Positions 1 through 8,501 of a stretch of 64,000 nucleotides of DNA are shown here, in pieces. The translations under genes and the position numbers were made by a program. Source of the stretch: AP-15 sp963772295. Its GTDB lineage: Bacteria; Pseudomonadota; Alphaproteobacteria; ATCC43930; CGMCC-115725. Every line of letters starts with the position of its first letter. Positions within the stretch are counted from its first letter, which is position 1. The DNA lies in contig CAVYWO010000005.1 of assembly GCA_963772295.1 (NCBI GenBank), forward strand, positions 1 to 64,000. The letters are read 5' to 3'. The notes beneath the pieces are model-generated. The model was not told the DNA's origin and searched no databases. It saw only the letters and a list, made by a program, of their open reading frames with translations.

Positions 1-69
1 AATGGGCGCGATGGGGGGCAGAAGGCTCCGGGCCTGCGTTGCTGATCGAGTTCGGACATGAATGGCTCC

Positions 70-501
70 TTACAATGGGTCGTTGCGAGCGTTCGCAGCT
101 CCGTGACTTGGCCGCTTCAGGTCGAGGTCGTCGATTTTCAGCTGGACCGTAAAACGATCGAGTTGGTGATCGAAGGTCACCCAGGGATGCCGCGTCGTCT
201 CCCACACGGATAGCGTCGGCCAGGGCATCGACGGGTCGGCGAACGTGCCAAAGGCGATGCCGATAAGGTCCGGGCCAAATTCCGCGTACCAGAATACCGA
301 GGAGCCGCAGTCGGGGCAGAAATGAATTTCGATCTTTCGCCCCGAGTCGCTGCCGCGCACGTAGACTTTGCTCGGCCCCTCGGTGCGCACCAGCTCTTTC
401 GGCAAGTAGGTGTTGACGCCAAAGGGCGAGCCAGTACGCCGTTGGCACTGCGTGCAATGACACGCGCCCACAAACGCCGGCTCGCCGGTCGCCGCCGAGG
501 A
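70..501 (-). pseudogene. GFA/CENP-V family protein, 5'-truncated
   Basis: The product reads GACHCTQCQRRTGSPF, then a second CPDCGSSVFW cysteine pair, then a WETTRHPW tail, which is the zinc-binding core of the glutathione-dependent formaldehyde-activating (GFA) fold. The usual beginning of the family (a GSCLCGAV-type strand with the first zinc cysteines) is missing. In its place the reading frame runs back into the 3' part of a ketopantoate reductase gene, so this looks like a deletion junction near 490-500. The extra N-terminal residues of the open frame resemble nothing known. Without the first CxC motif the protein is unlikely to bind zinc normally. Confidence 0.6.
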
Positions 502-1319
502 TGCGGTCGGCCTCGATTGGCGCGCCTCGCTCGATATCGCGCAGCATCGATGCAGTGAGAAGCGAGCTGGCGGCGGTGAACGTTGGCCGCGTCCGTTCGA
601 GGAATTCAGGGCGCGGAGGAAAACCTTGCGCAGTCGCGATTGCGACACACTCGTCGAAGAGTCCTGCGGTAAGATCGGCCGCGCCGGCTGCGACAATGTC
701 ACCGATCGCAGCGCGCATCAGGCAGGTGATTCCGGCGGCACCAGCGATGAACACCCATTTTTCCCACATTTCATGCAGGATCGCTTCGCTGAGCCGCGCC
801 TCAAAGCGGGAGCCCGATAGCACTGATGCGATCGCCTCGACACGAGTGGAGCGTGACCGGTCGCGCTCGCCGAACGAGAGTGTATGGGTGTCGCTGCGGT
901 GGCGAATTCGGCCGTCCGGATCCAAAACCGCAGAGATCAGACACTGGCCGCCCAAAACGTGATTGGGACCAAAGCGCGCCTCCAGAGCATCTAGATGCCG
1001 CATGCCATTGAGCAAAGGCAAGATCACCGTCTCCGGTCCGACCGCCGGCGCAAAGGAGGTCATTGCATCGTCAAGGTCACAAGCCTTGCAGCCGAGAATG
1101 ACCAGATCGAACGGTTGGCGCAGCGTATCCGATGTAACCGTGGGCGGCGCGGGCAAATTCATTCATGTCGCCGAGCTTGCTGCGGATCACGAGACCGGTC
1201 TGGGCTAGCTCGGCAGCGCGCCGCGGGCGCTCCAGAAAGGTTACGTCACGGCCGGCCTCCAGCAGCCTCCCGCCGAAATACCCGCCGATCGCGCCAGCAC
1301 CGACCACGAGAACCCGCAT
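490..1319 (-). pseudogene. 2-dehydropantoate 2-reductase (ApbA/PanE) family, frameshifted and 3'-truncated
   Basis: The N-terminus (from 1319) begins MRVLVVGAGAIGGYFGGRLL, a Rossmann GxGxxG NADP site, and continues to about 1077. The rest of the family (VILPLLNGMRHLD, then EMWEKWVFIAG and MLRDIERGAPIEADRILG) continues in another frame down to about 490. A frameshift near 1080 splits the gene. The usual last 40 or so residues after EADRILG are gone, replaced by the GFA fragment. Ketopantoate reductases make pantoate for coenzyme A, but paralogues such as this one, sitting among catabolic genes, often act on other substrates. It is probably non-functional. Confidence 0.65.
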
Positions 1320-1382
1320 CTCACTCTCCGTGCGAAGAAGCTCGATATCGCCTTTGAAACCAGGATGGCTGCCGCGATTGGG

Positions 1383-1814
1383 CTAGCCGAATTCCGCCGT
1401 CGCAATCTCTTTGTGGACGGCGCGTAGCTCAAGCGCGGCCTCCTTACCAAATGTGCGTTCGAAGCGGCGTTGCGCCGCGGCCCAGCGCGGACGGGCTTTG
1501 GCCACGGCAGCCTCACCGGCCTCAGTCAGCGCTACTATATGGCTGCGTCGATCCTGTTCGCACACTTCGAGCTTCACGAAATTGCGCTTCTCGAGTGGGC
1601 GCAGAAGGTGCCCCAGTGTCGACCGGTCCATGACCAGAAGCCGTGCGAGCTCTTAAATCGTACTCGGACCGACGCGGTTCAGGCGCGCCAGGATGGAGTA
1701 TTGGTTGACGCCCAACCCAATGGGCGCGAGGACCTCGTCATAAAGTCTTGTCACGCGGCGCGCCGCTTGGCGAAGCGCGGCGCAATTGCAGATTTCAACC
1801 TCGACGTCGGACAT
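1383..1814 (-). pseudogene. MarR family regulator with an in-frame TAA
   Basis: Starting at the ATG at 1814 the frame encodes a MarR-type winged helix: CNCAALRQAARRVTRLYDE, then LGVNQYSILARLNRVGPSTI, a TAA stop near 1655, then ELARLLVMDRSTLGHLLRPLEKRNF and EQDRRSHIVALTEAG. The stop replaces what is normally Gln or Asn before ELA (a single C-to-T change from CAA would do it) and removes the recognition helix. The whole frame is 143 codons, normal for the family. Two other damaged MarR genes of the same lineage lie at 3440-3532 and 31050-31427. It precedes the PanE-like remnant on the same strand. Confidence 0.75.
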
Positions 1815-1908
1815 TGCTCCGGTTCATCACCCTCGAATGAATATATGGTAGCACCGATATGCCGCTAGATAGGGGTACTACTTGCATCGTCAACCGCAAC
1901 GCCGCCGC

Positions 1909-2712
1909 CTATTTTGTCGCAGCCGAGAGCCTCTCCAAATAGGGTCGCACGTCAGGCGCAAACGCAGGATGGTCGGCCAGCCTCGCGAAATGCGCCGTCG
2001 CGCGTGGAAACTTCGCCTGCTGAGCGTCGCTCAGAATGGGCTCGAGCCCGCTCTTTTCCAATGCGTGGTGGCGGGTTCGCTCATTGGAAAAGAGACTGAG
2101 CTCGGCGACGAAGCAGATATCGGCCAGCGTCACGTCGTTGCCGACGAGGAACATTCGATCAGGCTGCAAGGCTTGCTCGATGCCGGCGGCGTAGATAGTG
2201 AACGCCTCTTTCGCGCGGGTGTGGCTGTCGGGCGGAACGGTGGGCTCGCGCAAAGCGAAAAGGTAGATCTGCGCGTCGCGCGCGAAGACCAGGCTCGCGT
2301 CGAGAAAGCCGTCGATGCGCGATGCCTCGTAAGGATCGTGGCCATAGAGCGCAAACCGCTCGTGCCCGAGCCGGGCGACGGCGCGCATGATGCTGTTCGA
2401 TTCGAAGATTCCGATCTGGCCGTCAGGGCTGAACGCCGCCGGCACCGTGCCGAAGGGATGAGCCCGAAGGAAAGCATCGGTCTTGAACAACCGCCCGCCG
2501 GTGAAACCGACACGGCCGATCCGCTCCGCCCGCTCCGCGGCCTGCGGCTCCACCTCGGACAGCGGTCGTGCGTCGAAATCCCAGAGCCAATCCTGCAGCT
2601 CCTGCGGCGAGCTTCCACGCAGCTCGATCTCGACGCCGCAAAGCCGCGCCGCGATCGTCGCCTTCCAAATCCGCGGGTTCGGGAGATATGAGAAGATGCG
2701 GAGCTCGGTCAT
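1909..2712 (-). CDS. Glutathione S-transferase family protein
   Basis: 267 residues. The N-terminal thioredoxin-like part starts MTELRIFSYLPNPRIWKATIAARL and ends with the GTVPAAFSPDGQIGIFESNSIMR segment, which carries the cis-Pro and the E-S pair that contact glutathione. The C-terminal all-helical domain includes LVGNDVTLADICFVAEL, the conserved N-capping box and hydrophobic staple of GSTs. The length is slightly above the 200-230 typical of bacterial GSTs because of an insertion around residues 30-65. It lies 24 bp downstream of the SDR gene at 2737-3459 in the same direction and may be co-transcribed with it. The substrate is unknown; conjugation or reductive detoxification is likely. Confidence 0.85.
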   Translation of the reverse strand: MTELRIFSYLPNPRIWKATIAARLCGVEIELRGSSPQELQDWLWDFDARPLSEVEPQAAERAERIGRVGFTGGRLFKTDAFLRAHPFGTVPAAFSPDGQIGIFESNSIMRAVARLGHERFALYGHDPYEASRIDGFLDASLVFARDAQIYLFALREPTVPPDSHTRAKEAFTIYAAGIEQALQPDRMFLVGNDVTLADICFVAELSLFSNERTRHHALEKSGLEPILSDAQQAKFPRATAHFARLADHPAFAPDVRPYLERLSAATK

Positions 2713-2736
2713 GAAGGGCCTCCTGCCGATTGCCGG

Positions 2737-3459
2737 TCACCAAGTCTCGCCGAAGGGGCGGATCTCGACATTGAATGACCACGCGCTGCGGTCCTGATGG
2801 ACGACGTGCCAGATCTCCTCGGCGATCGCCGCCGGTTTGATGAAGAACTCATCCGGCGCGTCGGGCCACCTCTGGCGCGTCCAGGCGAGGTCGATCACCG
2901 CATCGATCAGCACATAGGCGACATGGACGCCTTGGGGCCCGAGCTCGCGCGCGATCGCCTCGGCTAGAATGCGTTGCGCGGCTTTCGTCGGCGCGAAGCC
3001 GGCGAATTTCGCCCTGCCGCGGAGCGCCGACGTATTCCCGCTGGCGATGATCGCGCCTCTTCCGGCTTTGATCATTGCCGGGGCGAGACGACGGGCGAGA
3101 TAAAGCAGCGCCATCGTATTGACTTGGAAATTGCGGTTCAGGACCTGGGGGTCGATTTCCAGGAAATTGCCAAAAGCGCCGCCGACGGCATTATGGATCA
3201 GCACCGACGGCGGGCCGAACTCGACCTTCACCTCAGCAATCACGGCGTCGAGCTGCGCTTCGTTCGTTACGTCGCAGGCATAGCCTTTGGCATTGGCGAT
3301 CTCCGGTTCGAGCGCGGCGAGGCGCTCGCCGTTGCGGGCAAGCATCGCGACGTCATATCCGCCCGCCGAGAATCGGCGGGCGACCGCCGCGCCGGTCCCG
3401 GGCCCCACTCCCGTGATCAGGGCGAGTGGGCGGTTTGTGCTACTGCCGGGCATCGTCAT
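2737..3459 (-). CDS. SDR family oxidoreductase lacking the catalytic Tyr
   Basis: 240 residues with a Rossmann start (ALITGVGPGTGAAVARRFSAGG), an N-A-V-G-G segment after the fourth strand and an ARELGPQGVHVAYVLIDAVID C-terminal part. At the position of the YxxxK active site the sequence is FAPTK: lysine is kept, tyrosine is Phe. My recollection is that this subfamily of short SDRs, often annotated only as SDR, commonly has Phe there, so this is probably ancestral rather than damage. The start lies inside a 30-codon MarR remnant (3440-3532), which suggests the gene was joined to someone else's promoter. GST follows downstream. Confidence 0.85.
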   Translation of the reverse strand: MTMPGSSTNRPLALITGVGPGTGAAVARRFSAGGYDVAMLARNGERLAALEPEIANAKGYACDVTNEAQLDAVIAEVKVEFGPPSVLIHNAVGGAFGNFLEIDPQVLNRNFQVNTMALLYLARRLAPAMIKAGRGAIIASGNTSALRGRAKFAGFAPTKAAQRILAEAIARELGPQGVHVAYVLIDAVIDLAWTRQRWPDAPDEFFIKPAAIAEEIWHVVHQDRSAWSFNVEIRPFGETW

Positions 3460-3532
3460 AGAGTTTGGTCACGCGCTGCGCCGCTTGGCGGAGCGCGGCG
3501 CAATTGCAGGTTTCGAGCTCAATCTCACGCAT
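3440..3532 (-). pseudogene. N-terminal remnant of a MarR family regulator
   Basis: A 30-codon open frame reads MREIELETCNCAALRQAAQR then VTKLYDDARQ and stops. It matches almost residue for residue the start of the MarR pseudogene at 1814 (CNCAALRQAARRVTRLYDE). The remainder of the regulator has been replaced by the SDR coding sequence, whose ATG overlaps the end of this remnant. The upstream DNA (about 3550-3610) contains a tandem GGCTATGCAC and a CATATGG/GGGGCATATAC stretch resembling the sequence upstream of the first MarR gene, so the old promoter/operator may still drive the SDR-GST pair. Confidence 0.6.
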
Positions 3533-4048
3533 TGGTTCGTCTCCTGGCCTTTCGAAAGTGATACCGGCTATGCACGGCTATGCACGGACATATGGTTCTA
3601 GGTAGGGGCATATACCCGTCTCGTCAATCCCCATGCGCGGCTCCTAACGGGCTGCTGAAAAGTCGCTGTAGCTTCCAAACTCGTCATTCCGGCCGCAGCC
3701 CCCAGGAGTCCGGCCTTGGGCCGGCCCGAGGCTTCAGGACTTGCCCACGGCCAGCTTTACCGTCATTCCCGCGAACCCGCGCGAACGCGGGAATCCTGAC
3801 AGGCTCCGCGAAAAGCCGGAATCCATAAACCGCTGATCCCAATGGCTGTTCGAGCGTTTTTCCGCATCCTGCCAACGGAGCAAGATATATCCCCCCTTGA
3901 CACTCGCGACGATGGCTCCATCTACCAGCACAATCAGGGCAATTGCCCCTACCTGGGGGACGCTGATGCCAAAGTATCGACGATACCATCGTCCAATAAA
4001 TTCGCCTTCACGCTTGTCGCATCTGTGTCATGCCCGATGAGGAATGAG
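3533..4048. other. Non-coding stretch with one REP-like palindrome
   Basis: No convincing gene. It contains a REP-like inverted repeat at 3765-3794 and, further right, a short stretch that could encode a hydrophobic segment on the minus strand but has no start codon or ribosome site. The left edge carries the presumed promoter of the MarR remnant/SDR pair. Confidence 0.5.
3765..3794. repeat. REP-like palindrome
   Basis: ATTCCCGCG and CGCGGGAAT face each other across 12 bases. The CGTCATTCCCGCG arm is a common intergenic repeat in proteobacterial genomes. Confidence 0.6.
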
Positions 4049-4408
4049 ATGAGGACCCTCCTTGCGGCCGCCGCATTCGCCGTTGCCGGGGTGGCGACGG
4101 CCCAGGCGGCGGATATAGCGGCCATGACCGGACCGAAGGCGCCGCAGTGCCCCTTCTGCAACGCTTGGCCCCTATTTACCTCGGACCGAAGGCGGACTAT
4201 CCGCCGGCCTCCATGCGTAACATTGCAGGCTATGTCACCAGGATCACCCCGGCACGCTTCTCTGGGATTGGTCCGTGGGTTCAACAAGCCGCTGGGTGAC
4301 TATGAGTCGTGCGTTTCATTGTCGGGGCGGCTTCATGAGACCTCGGGCCGGCCTCGGGCCGCCCGACCAGCTGCGGTGCTCGGTTCGCAGTTATCGGCGC
4401 TGTCCTGA
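4049..4408 (+). CDS. Possible small exported protein, probably broken
   Basis: From the ATG at 4049, with GAGGAA about 6 bases upstream, the product starts MRTLLAAAAFAVAGVATAQA, a convincing signal peptide with an AQA cleavage site, followed by ADIAAMTGPKAPQCPFCNAW. After about residue 40 the frame (119 codons in all) loses protein-like character. A shifted frame (IYLGPKADYPPASMRNIAGY) ends soon after, so a frameshift or fusion is likely. The CPFC pair is the only motif. No family recognised. It precedes the hydroxyacid dehydrogenase at 4421 by 12 bases and could have donated its leader region. Confidence 0.3.
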   Translation: MRTLLAAAAFAVAGVATAQAADIAAMTGPKAPQCPFCNAWPLFTSDRRRTIRRPPCVTLQAMSPGSPRHASLGLVRGFNKPLGDYESCVSLSGRLHETSGRPRAARPAAVLGSQLSALS

Positions 4409-4420
4409 AAGGAGTACCAA

Positions 4421-5368
4421 GTGAAGATCGCCATCCTCGATGACTATCAGAATATAGCGCTGAAGCTGGCCGACTGGTCAACTCTCGCTCGGCGGGCGGA
4501 AGTCACGGTTTTTAATGATCATATCGCCGATCCGGCGGCCATTATCGACAGGCTTCTTCCTTTCGATGTCGTTTGTGTCATGCGGGAACGCACGCCGTTA
4601 CCACGCGACATCATCCAACGCCTCCCGCGGCTCAAGTTGATCGCCTCGACGGGCCCCGGGAATGCCTCGATCGACATGGCAGCGGCGGCAGAGCACGGAG
4701 TCAGCGTGACGGCGACCGGATACAGGTCGACACCGACGATCGAGCTGACCTGGGCCCTTATTCTTGCGGGGGCGCGTCACATTGTCCCCGAGAGCAAGGC
4801 GGTTCGGGCCGGTGGTTGGCAGACGACCGTCGGTCAGGAACTCGAGGGCAAAGTCCTGGGTGTCGTCGGCTTGGGGAGAATTGGGGCGCAGGTTGCGCGC
4901 ATCGGTCTTGCCTTCCGAATGAAGATCATTGCCTGGAGCCAGAACATGACGCCCGAGATTGCGGGTGCGGCAGGCGCGACGAGGGTTCCGAAGTCCGAGC
5001 TGTTCCGTCAAGCCGACATCGTGACGGTCCACCTCGTTCTGAGCAAGCGCACGCGAGGCCTCATCGGCGCAGCCGAGCTCGAGGTCATGAAGCCGACGGC
5101 CAGATTGATCAATACGTCTCGCGGTCCGATCGTGGATGAAGCTGCTCTAATCGCGGCTTTGCAGTCGAACTCGATCGCCGGAGCTGCGCTTGACGTATTT
5201 GATCAGGAACCGCTGCCGGCAGTGCATCCGTTCCGGTCGTTGGACAATGTGCTGGCGACGCCGCACATCGGATATGTCGGGGAAGATCTTTACCGAACGT
5301 TCTATCACGACGTCGTGGCCAGTATTTCGGCGTGGCTTGACGAGCGGGCGACCGAGGAGCCGCAATGA
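4421..5368 (+). CDS. D-2-hydroxyacid dehydrogenase family protein
   Basis: 315 residues. The NAD-binding domain carries VVGLGRIGAQVARIGLAF. The catalytic triad is visible as Arg in NTSRGPIVDE, Glu in DVFDQEPL and His in ATPHIGYV. A GTG start is used, with AAAGGAG about 7 bases upstream. The family oxidises or reduces 2-hydroxy/2-keto acids (glyoxylate/hydroxypyruvate reductase, D-lactate or phosphoglycerate dehydrogenase). The length fits the simple type with no ACT domain. An alpha/beta hydrolase and an enoyl-CoA hydratase follow in the same direction, so a catabolic operon is plausible. The exact substrate cannot be read from sequence. Confidence 0.9.
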   Translation: MKIAILDDYQNIALKLADWSTLARRAEVTVFNDHIADPAAIIDRLLPFDVVCVMRERTPLPRDIIQRLPRLKLIASTGPGNASIDMAAAAEHGVSVTATGYRSTPTIELTWALILAGARHIVPESKAVRAGGWQTTVGQELEGKVLGVVGLGRIGAQVARIGLAFRMKIIAWSQNMTPEIAGAAGATRVPKSELFRQADIVTVHLVLSKRTRGLIGAAELEVMKPTARLINTSRGPIVDEAALIAALQSNSIAGAALDVFDQEPLPAVHPFRSLDNVLATPHIGYVGEDLYRTFYHDVVASISAWLDERATEEPQ

Positions 5369-5497
5369 TCTCGGCGCGATCGCCGATCAACGTTCAGTCG
5401 GCCGTCGGGGCGGCGTCATTGGCGAGCAACGCGCTGAGCAACCTCACGCGACGAGGTCGAGCGGTCGACGTGTAGCCGATCTGAGGAGAAGGGCCTG

Positions 5498-6415
5498 ATG
5501 ACAACCCGCAGCGATGTCAGATTTATGGCTGATGGCGGCATAGAACTTGGCGCGTGGCTATTTCTCCCGGCGAGCGCCAGGCTACCCAGCCCTGCGATTA
5601 CGATGGCACATGGCTATGCGGGCGTGAGGCAGCATGGCATCGCTAAGTTCGCAGAGGCCTTCGCCGATGCTGGCTTTGTCGTGTTGCTCCATGATCACCG
5701 TTCCTTCGGCGTCAGCGGCGGCGAGCCGCGGCAGGACGTGGATCCCTGGCGTCAGATCGCCGACTGGCGCCGCGCCATATCTTATCTGGAGAGCCGGCCG
5801 GAGGTCAATTCGAGCCGGATCGGACTGTGGGGCACCAGCTATGCCGGCGGCCACGCGCTGGTGCTGGGCGCCACCGAACGACGTATTGTCTGTGTGGTCG
5901 CCCAGGTCCCGACGATCAGCGGATACCAGCAAGGTCTTCGTCGCGTTGCACCAGAGGCCGTTCCCGCCCTGGAGGCGGCGCTAAATGACGATGAGCGGGC
6001 GCAGGCCAGGGGCGAGCCGCCCCGCCGCGAGGCGGTCGTTAGCGTGGACCCCGGCGCACCCGCCGCGTATCGCACCAAGGACGCGAGCGACTTTTACCTC
6101 CAGCCACTCGGCGACGACGCGGCATGGGAAAACACCGTGACGATGCAGTCCACGCGACTGGCTCGCATGTATGAGCCAGGCGCGTGGATCTCGCGGGTTT
6201 CGCCGACCCCCTTACTGATGATCGTTGCCATGCAGGATACAATCACGGTCACCGACCTCGCCCTCGCGGCCTATGAGCAGGCGCATCAACCCAAGAAGCT
6301 CGTCTTGATCCCTGGCGGCCATTTCGACCCCTATCAGTCGGGCTTCGAGGTGGGCTGCCGCGCCGCCCGCGACTGGTTTCGCCAACATCTCGCCCGAAAG
6401 GAAGGCCTGTCATGA
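5498..6415 (+). CDS. Alpha/beta hydrolase
   Basis: 305 residues, with GAGGAGAAGG ahead of the ATG. The nucleophile elbow reads LWGTSYAGGHAL (GxSxG). The oxyanion region is TMAHGYAGVRQHG, an acid lies in the MIVAMQDTITVTD segment, and the catalytic His is in PGGHFDPY. The arrangement fits the dienelactone hydrolase/S9-like X-Pro esterase group, soluble with no signal peptide. The stop overlaps the start of the enoyl-CoA hydratase gene by ATGA, so the two are translationally coupled. Substrate unknown, probably an ester or lactone in the same pathway. Confidence 0.88.
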   Translation: MTTRSDVRFMADGGIELGAWLFLPASARLPSPAITMAHGYAGVRQHGIAKFAEAFADAGFVVLLHDHRSFGVSGGEPRQDVDPWRQIADWRRAISYLESRPEVNSSRIGLWGTSYAGGHALVLGATERRIVCVVAQVPTISGYQQGLRRVAPEAVPALEAALNDDERAQARGEPPRREAVVSVDPGAPAAYRTKDASDFYLQPLGDDAAWENTVTMQSTRLARMYEPGAWISRVSPTPLLMIVAMQDTITVTDLALAAYEQAHQPKKLVLIPGGHFDPYQSGFEVGCRAARDWFRQHLARKEGLS

Positions 6416-7201
6416 CTCACGTGACGCTCGAGACCGACGGCGCGCTCGCCATCGTGACGCTGGACAACCCGCCGCAGAATCGCATCGGCGACCAGATGGC
6501 AGACGAACTAGCAGGAATTGTCGAGGCGATCGAGTTCTGGCGAAAGCCGCGCCGTTTTGCTCCGTGCGAAAGGAACCGACTTTAGTTTCGGTGGAGACAT
6601 CATGAATTGGCCCGAGATGTCGCCACGTCGTCTGCGGGCAACCTTCGATCGGTACATGAGCCTCTTCAATAGATTCGAACGGCTTCCGCTGCCGGTAATC
6701 ACCGCGGTGCAGGGGCTTTGCTTCGGCGGTGGACTGGAGTTGGCGACCCGCGCAGACATAATTGTAGCGGGTGAAAGTGCTCGCTTTGGGCATCCGGAGC
6801 AGAGCCTGGGGATCGTGACCGTGCTGGGCGGCGTCTATCGCGTTGCCGAACGGGCGGGTCGGGCCTTCGCGTCGGAATGGGCGCTCACATCGCAACAGGT
6901 TTCCGCCGCGACGATGATGCAACATGGCGTGGTCAACCGGGTCGTGCCAGACGCTGAGCTGGAACAGAACGCGCGGGAATTGGCCGAGCGGGCTTCAAAG
7001 GGCCCCACCCGCGCGTATGCTGCGCACAAGGCCCTGTTGCGGATCTGGGCCGAAGCCGGCGTTGCCGCGGCGGACAGCGCCATGTTCGACATCGCCATGC
7101 CATTATTCGAGACCGAAGACGTGCGGCGCGGTATCCCCTCCGCCGTCGACGCTCTAAGGGCGGGTCTGCCCCGCCCGGTGCTGGATTTTCAGGGGCGCTA
7201 A
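6412..7201 (+). pseudogene. Enoyl-CoA hydratase/isomerase, frameshifted
   Basis: From the ATG at 6412 (AAGGAAGG upstream, ATGA overlap with the hydrolase) the protein begins MTHVTLETDGALAIVTLDNP and runs to about 6533. The crotonase fold then resumes one frame over with SRAVLLRAKGTDFSFGGDIM, the first oxyanion-hole segment, and VQGLCFGGGLELATRADIIV, the second. A net one-base shift near 6530-6540 is needed to join them. Joined, the product is about 262 residues, normal for the family. The 3' part could only be translated from a poor TTG. Either a recent pseudogene or an assembly indel. Confidence 0.8.
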
Positions 7202-7364
7202 GAGGAGGCGCCGCGGTCCGCATGAAGAATGCGCTCACAGCCCAATGCTGAGCTCAGCATTTTCCCGGACGCTGGACACGGCGCCATCTTCCAATATCGC
7301 GACATGTTTATCGAGCAGGCTCTGCGGTTCCTTCAGGCCTGATATCGACGGGAAGTCTTCTGCA

Positions 7365-7547
7365 ATGCGTAGGCGTGAATTGTTAAAGGCGGCGGCTGGG
7401 GCTGTGGTCCTGAGCGCCGGATATGCCAGCAAAGCACGGGCGCAAGCAAAGCCGAAAATGCAAAAGGAGAGAAATGGCAAGCCGCGACGTCAACACCGCC
7501 ACCATCTCGATCGAGCACGTCACAATTCCCTCGCAAAAGCCGTTTGA
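7365..7547 (+). pseudogene. Orphan Tat-type signal peptide fragment
   Basis: An ATG at 7365 starts MRRRELLKAAAGAVVLSAGY followed by ASKARAQAKPK, a twin-arginine-like export signal with an A-x-A cleavage region. The mature protein is missing: the frame passes into the start of the DUF302 gene and ends after 60 codons. It is the 5' remnant of an exported enzyme or binding protein of unknown identity. The DNA between 7202 and 7364 shows nothing else recognisable. Confidence 0.45.
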
Positions 7548-7968
7548 GAGCGTGAATGCCGCGCTGGAACGGCTTGTTCCACGGATCGACGACGGCATTT
7601 TCGTGCTGCTTCGCTACGGTGAAGCAGAGCGCGCCCGCCGGGAGCTGGAAAAAGCATCAACTCTTTCCATCTTCGGTTTCCGGGATCATGGTGCCCTGCT
7701 CAAAATCCATGGACTGCAGCGAAAAGCGATCCAATACGATATTGGCAATCCGCTGACAGCGTCGCGGATGACGGAGCATCAGCTTTCGGCGGCGCTCTAC
7801 GCGCCGATCCGCGTGCTCTTGCGCGAGAGCCCCGAAGAAGGCGTTGTTGCCTTCGAATACGACCGCCCCGCCAGTGTTTTCGGACAGTTCAACAATGCCG
7901 ATGTCAACAAGGTAGCGGAAGAACTCGACCTGCATTTGCAAGCTGTGTTGCAAAAAGCAGCTGAATAA
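7474..7968 (+). CDS. DUF302-like protein
   Basis: 164 residues from the ATG at 7474, chosen over an upstream in-frame ATG because AAAGGAGAG lies just upstream. The product (ATISIEHVTIPSQKPFESV; later ILAI-type strands, GNPLTASRMTEHQLSAALYA, VLLRE and FEYDRPASVFGQF) matches the DUF302 alpha/beta fold, whose members occur as small soluble proteins of unknown role, often near sulfur or metal stress genes. FEYDRPAS is the typical late motif. No cysteines suggest metal or redox function here. Its 5' side abuts the orphan Tat fragment. Confidence 0.7.
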   Translation: MASRDVNTATISIEHVTIPSQKPFESVNAALERLVPRIDDGIFVLLRYGEAERARRELEKASTLSIFGFRDHGALLKIHGLQRKAIQYDIGNPLTASRMTEHQLSAALYAPIRVLLRESPEEGVVAFEYDRPASVFGQFNNADVNKVAEELDLHLQAVLQKAAE

Positions 7969-8030
7969 AAACGGGGCCGCATTCGAGATGGCTCAATAGG
8001 GGGCCGGCACCCAAGACCGGTTCCCCCAGG

Positions 8031-8128
8031 CTGAATTCGAGAGCTGCTTCGGGCGCGGAGCGTGCCGCAGCCATGAGGCAAATGATTGGATCAGGTGGTG
8101 GGCTGCAACTTCGACATCGGATGAGCCG
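8031..8128 (+). pseudogene. 3' tail of a MarR gene within the repeat
   Basis: This stretch corresponds to the last 30 or so codons of the MarR gene at 31050-31427 (AEFESCF...AAMRQM...VVGCNF) with small indels that break the frame. The 5' part is absent because the long repeat begins inside the gene. Confidence 0.6.
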
Positions 8129-8235
8129 CTGATGGTTGCCGATGCGGTGCACCATGCGGTGGATCTGCCCAAAGCTGATGAAAGTGTTCCCTAAAAAAGA
8201 AACAAACCGACAGGACCGCGTCGGCCGACCCTCGC

Positions 8236-8361
8236 CGTCATTGCGAGCCCACGGGTCCGCGCTCCGCGCGGCCCGAGGACAGGCTCCGCGAAGCAATCTC
8301 GACGCCGCAAACTCCGCGACGCCGAGATTGCCGCGGCGCCTGTCGGCGCCTCGCAATGACA
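8236..8361. repeat. Palindromic intergenic repeat
   Basis: Bounded by GTCATTGCGAG and CTCGCAATGAC, with internal GCAATCTCG/CGAGATTGC arms. This is the long imperfect palindrome typical of alphaproteobacterial intergenic spacers. The same element lies in the right copy of the long repeat at 31535-31660. It fills most of the spacer from 8129 to 8501, which has no gene. Confidence 0.75.
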
Positions 8362-8501
8362 GCGGGTGAAGTTTCATCTCCTGCGGGCCGGCAACGCCGG
8401 TGGGCGACTAAAAAGAAACAAGGCGCCGGATGCGCGTCGGACCAGGGTTTCATGCCCGGCGGGTCGGCGCGGGCCGGTGGAGGACTAAAAAGGAGATAGC
8501 A

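Noticed and set aside
3734..3931. Possible small membrane protein on the minus strand
   Set aside because: A hydrophobic stretch exists, but there is no suitable start or ribosome site and it overlaps a REP palindrome.
8236..8361. CRISPR-like repeat
   Set aside because: One long imperfect palindrome per locus without regular spacers; it is a dispersed intergenic element.
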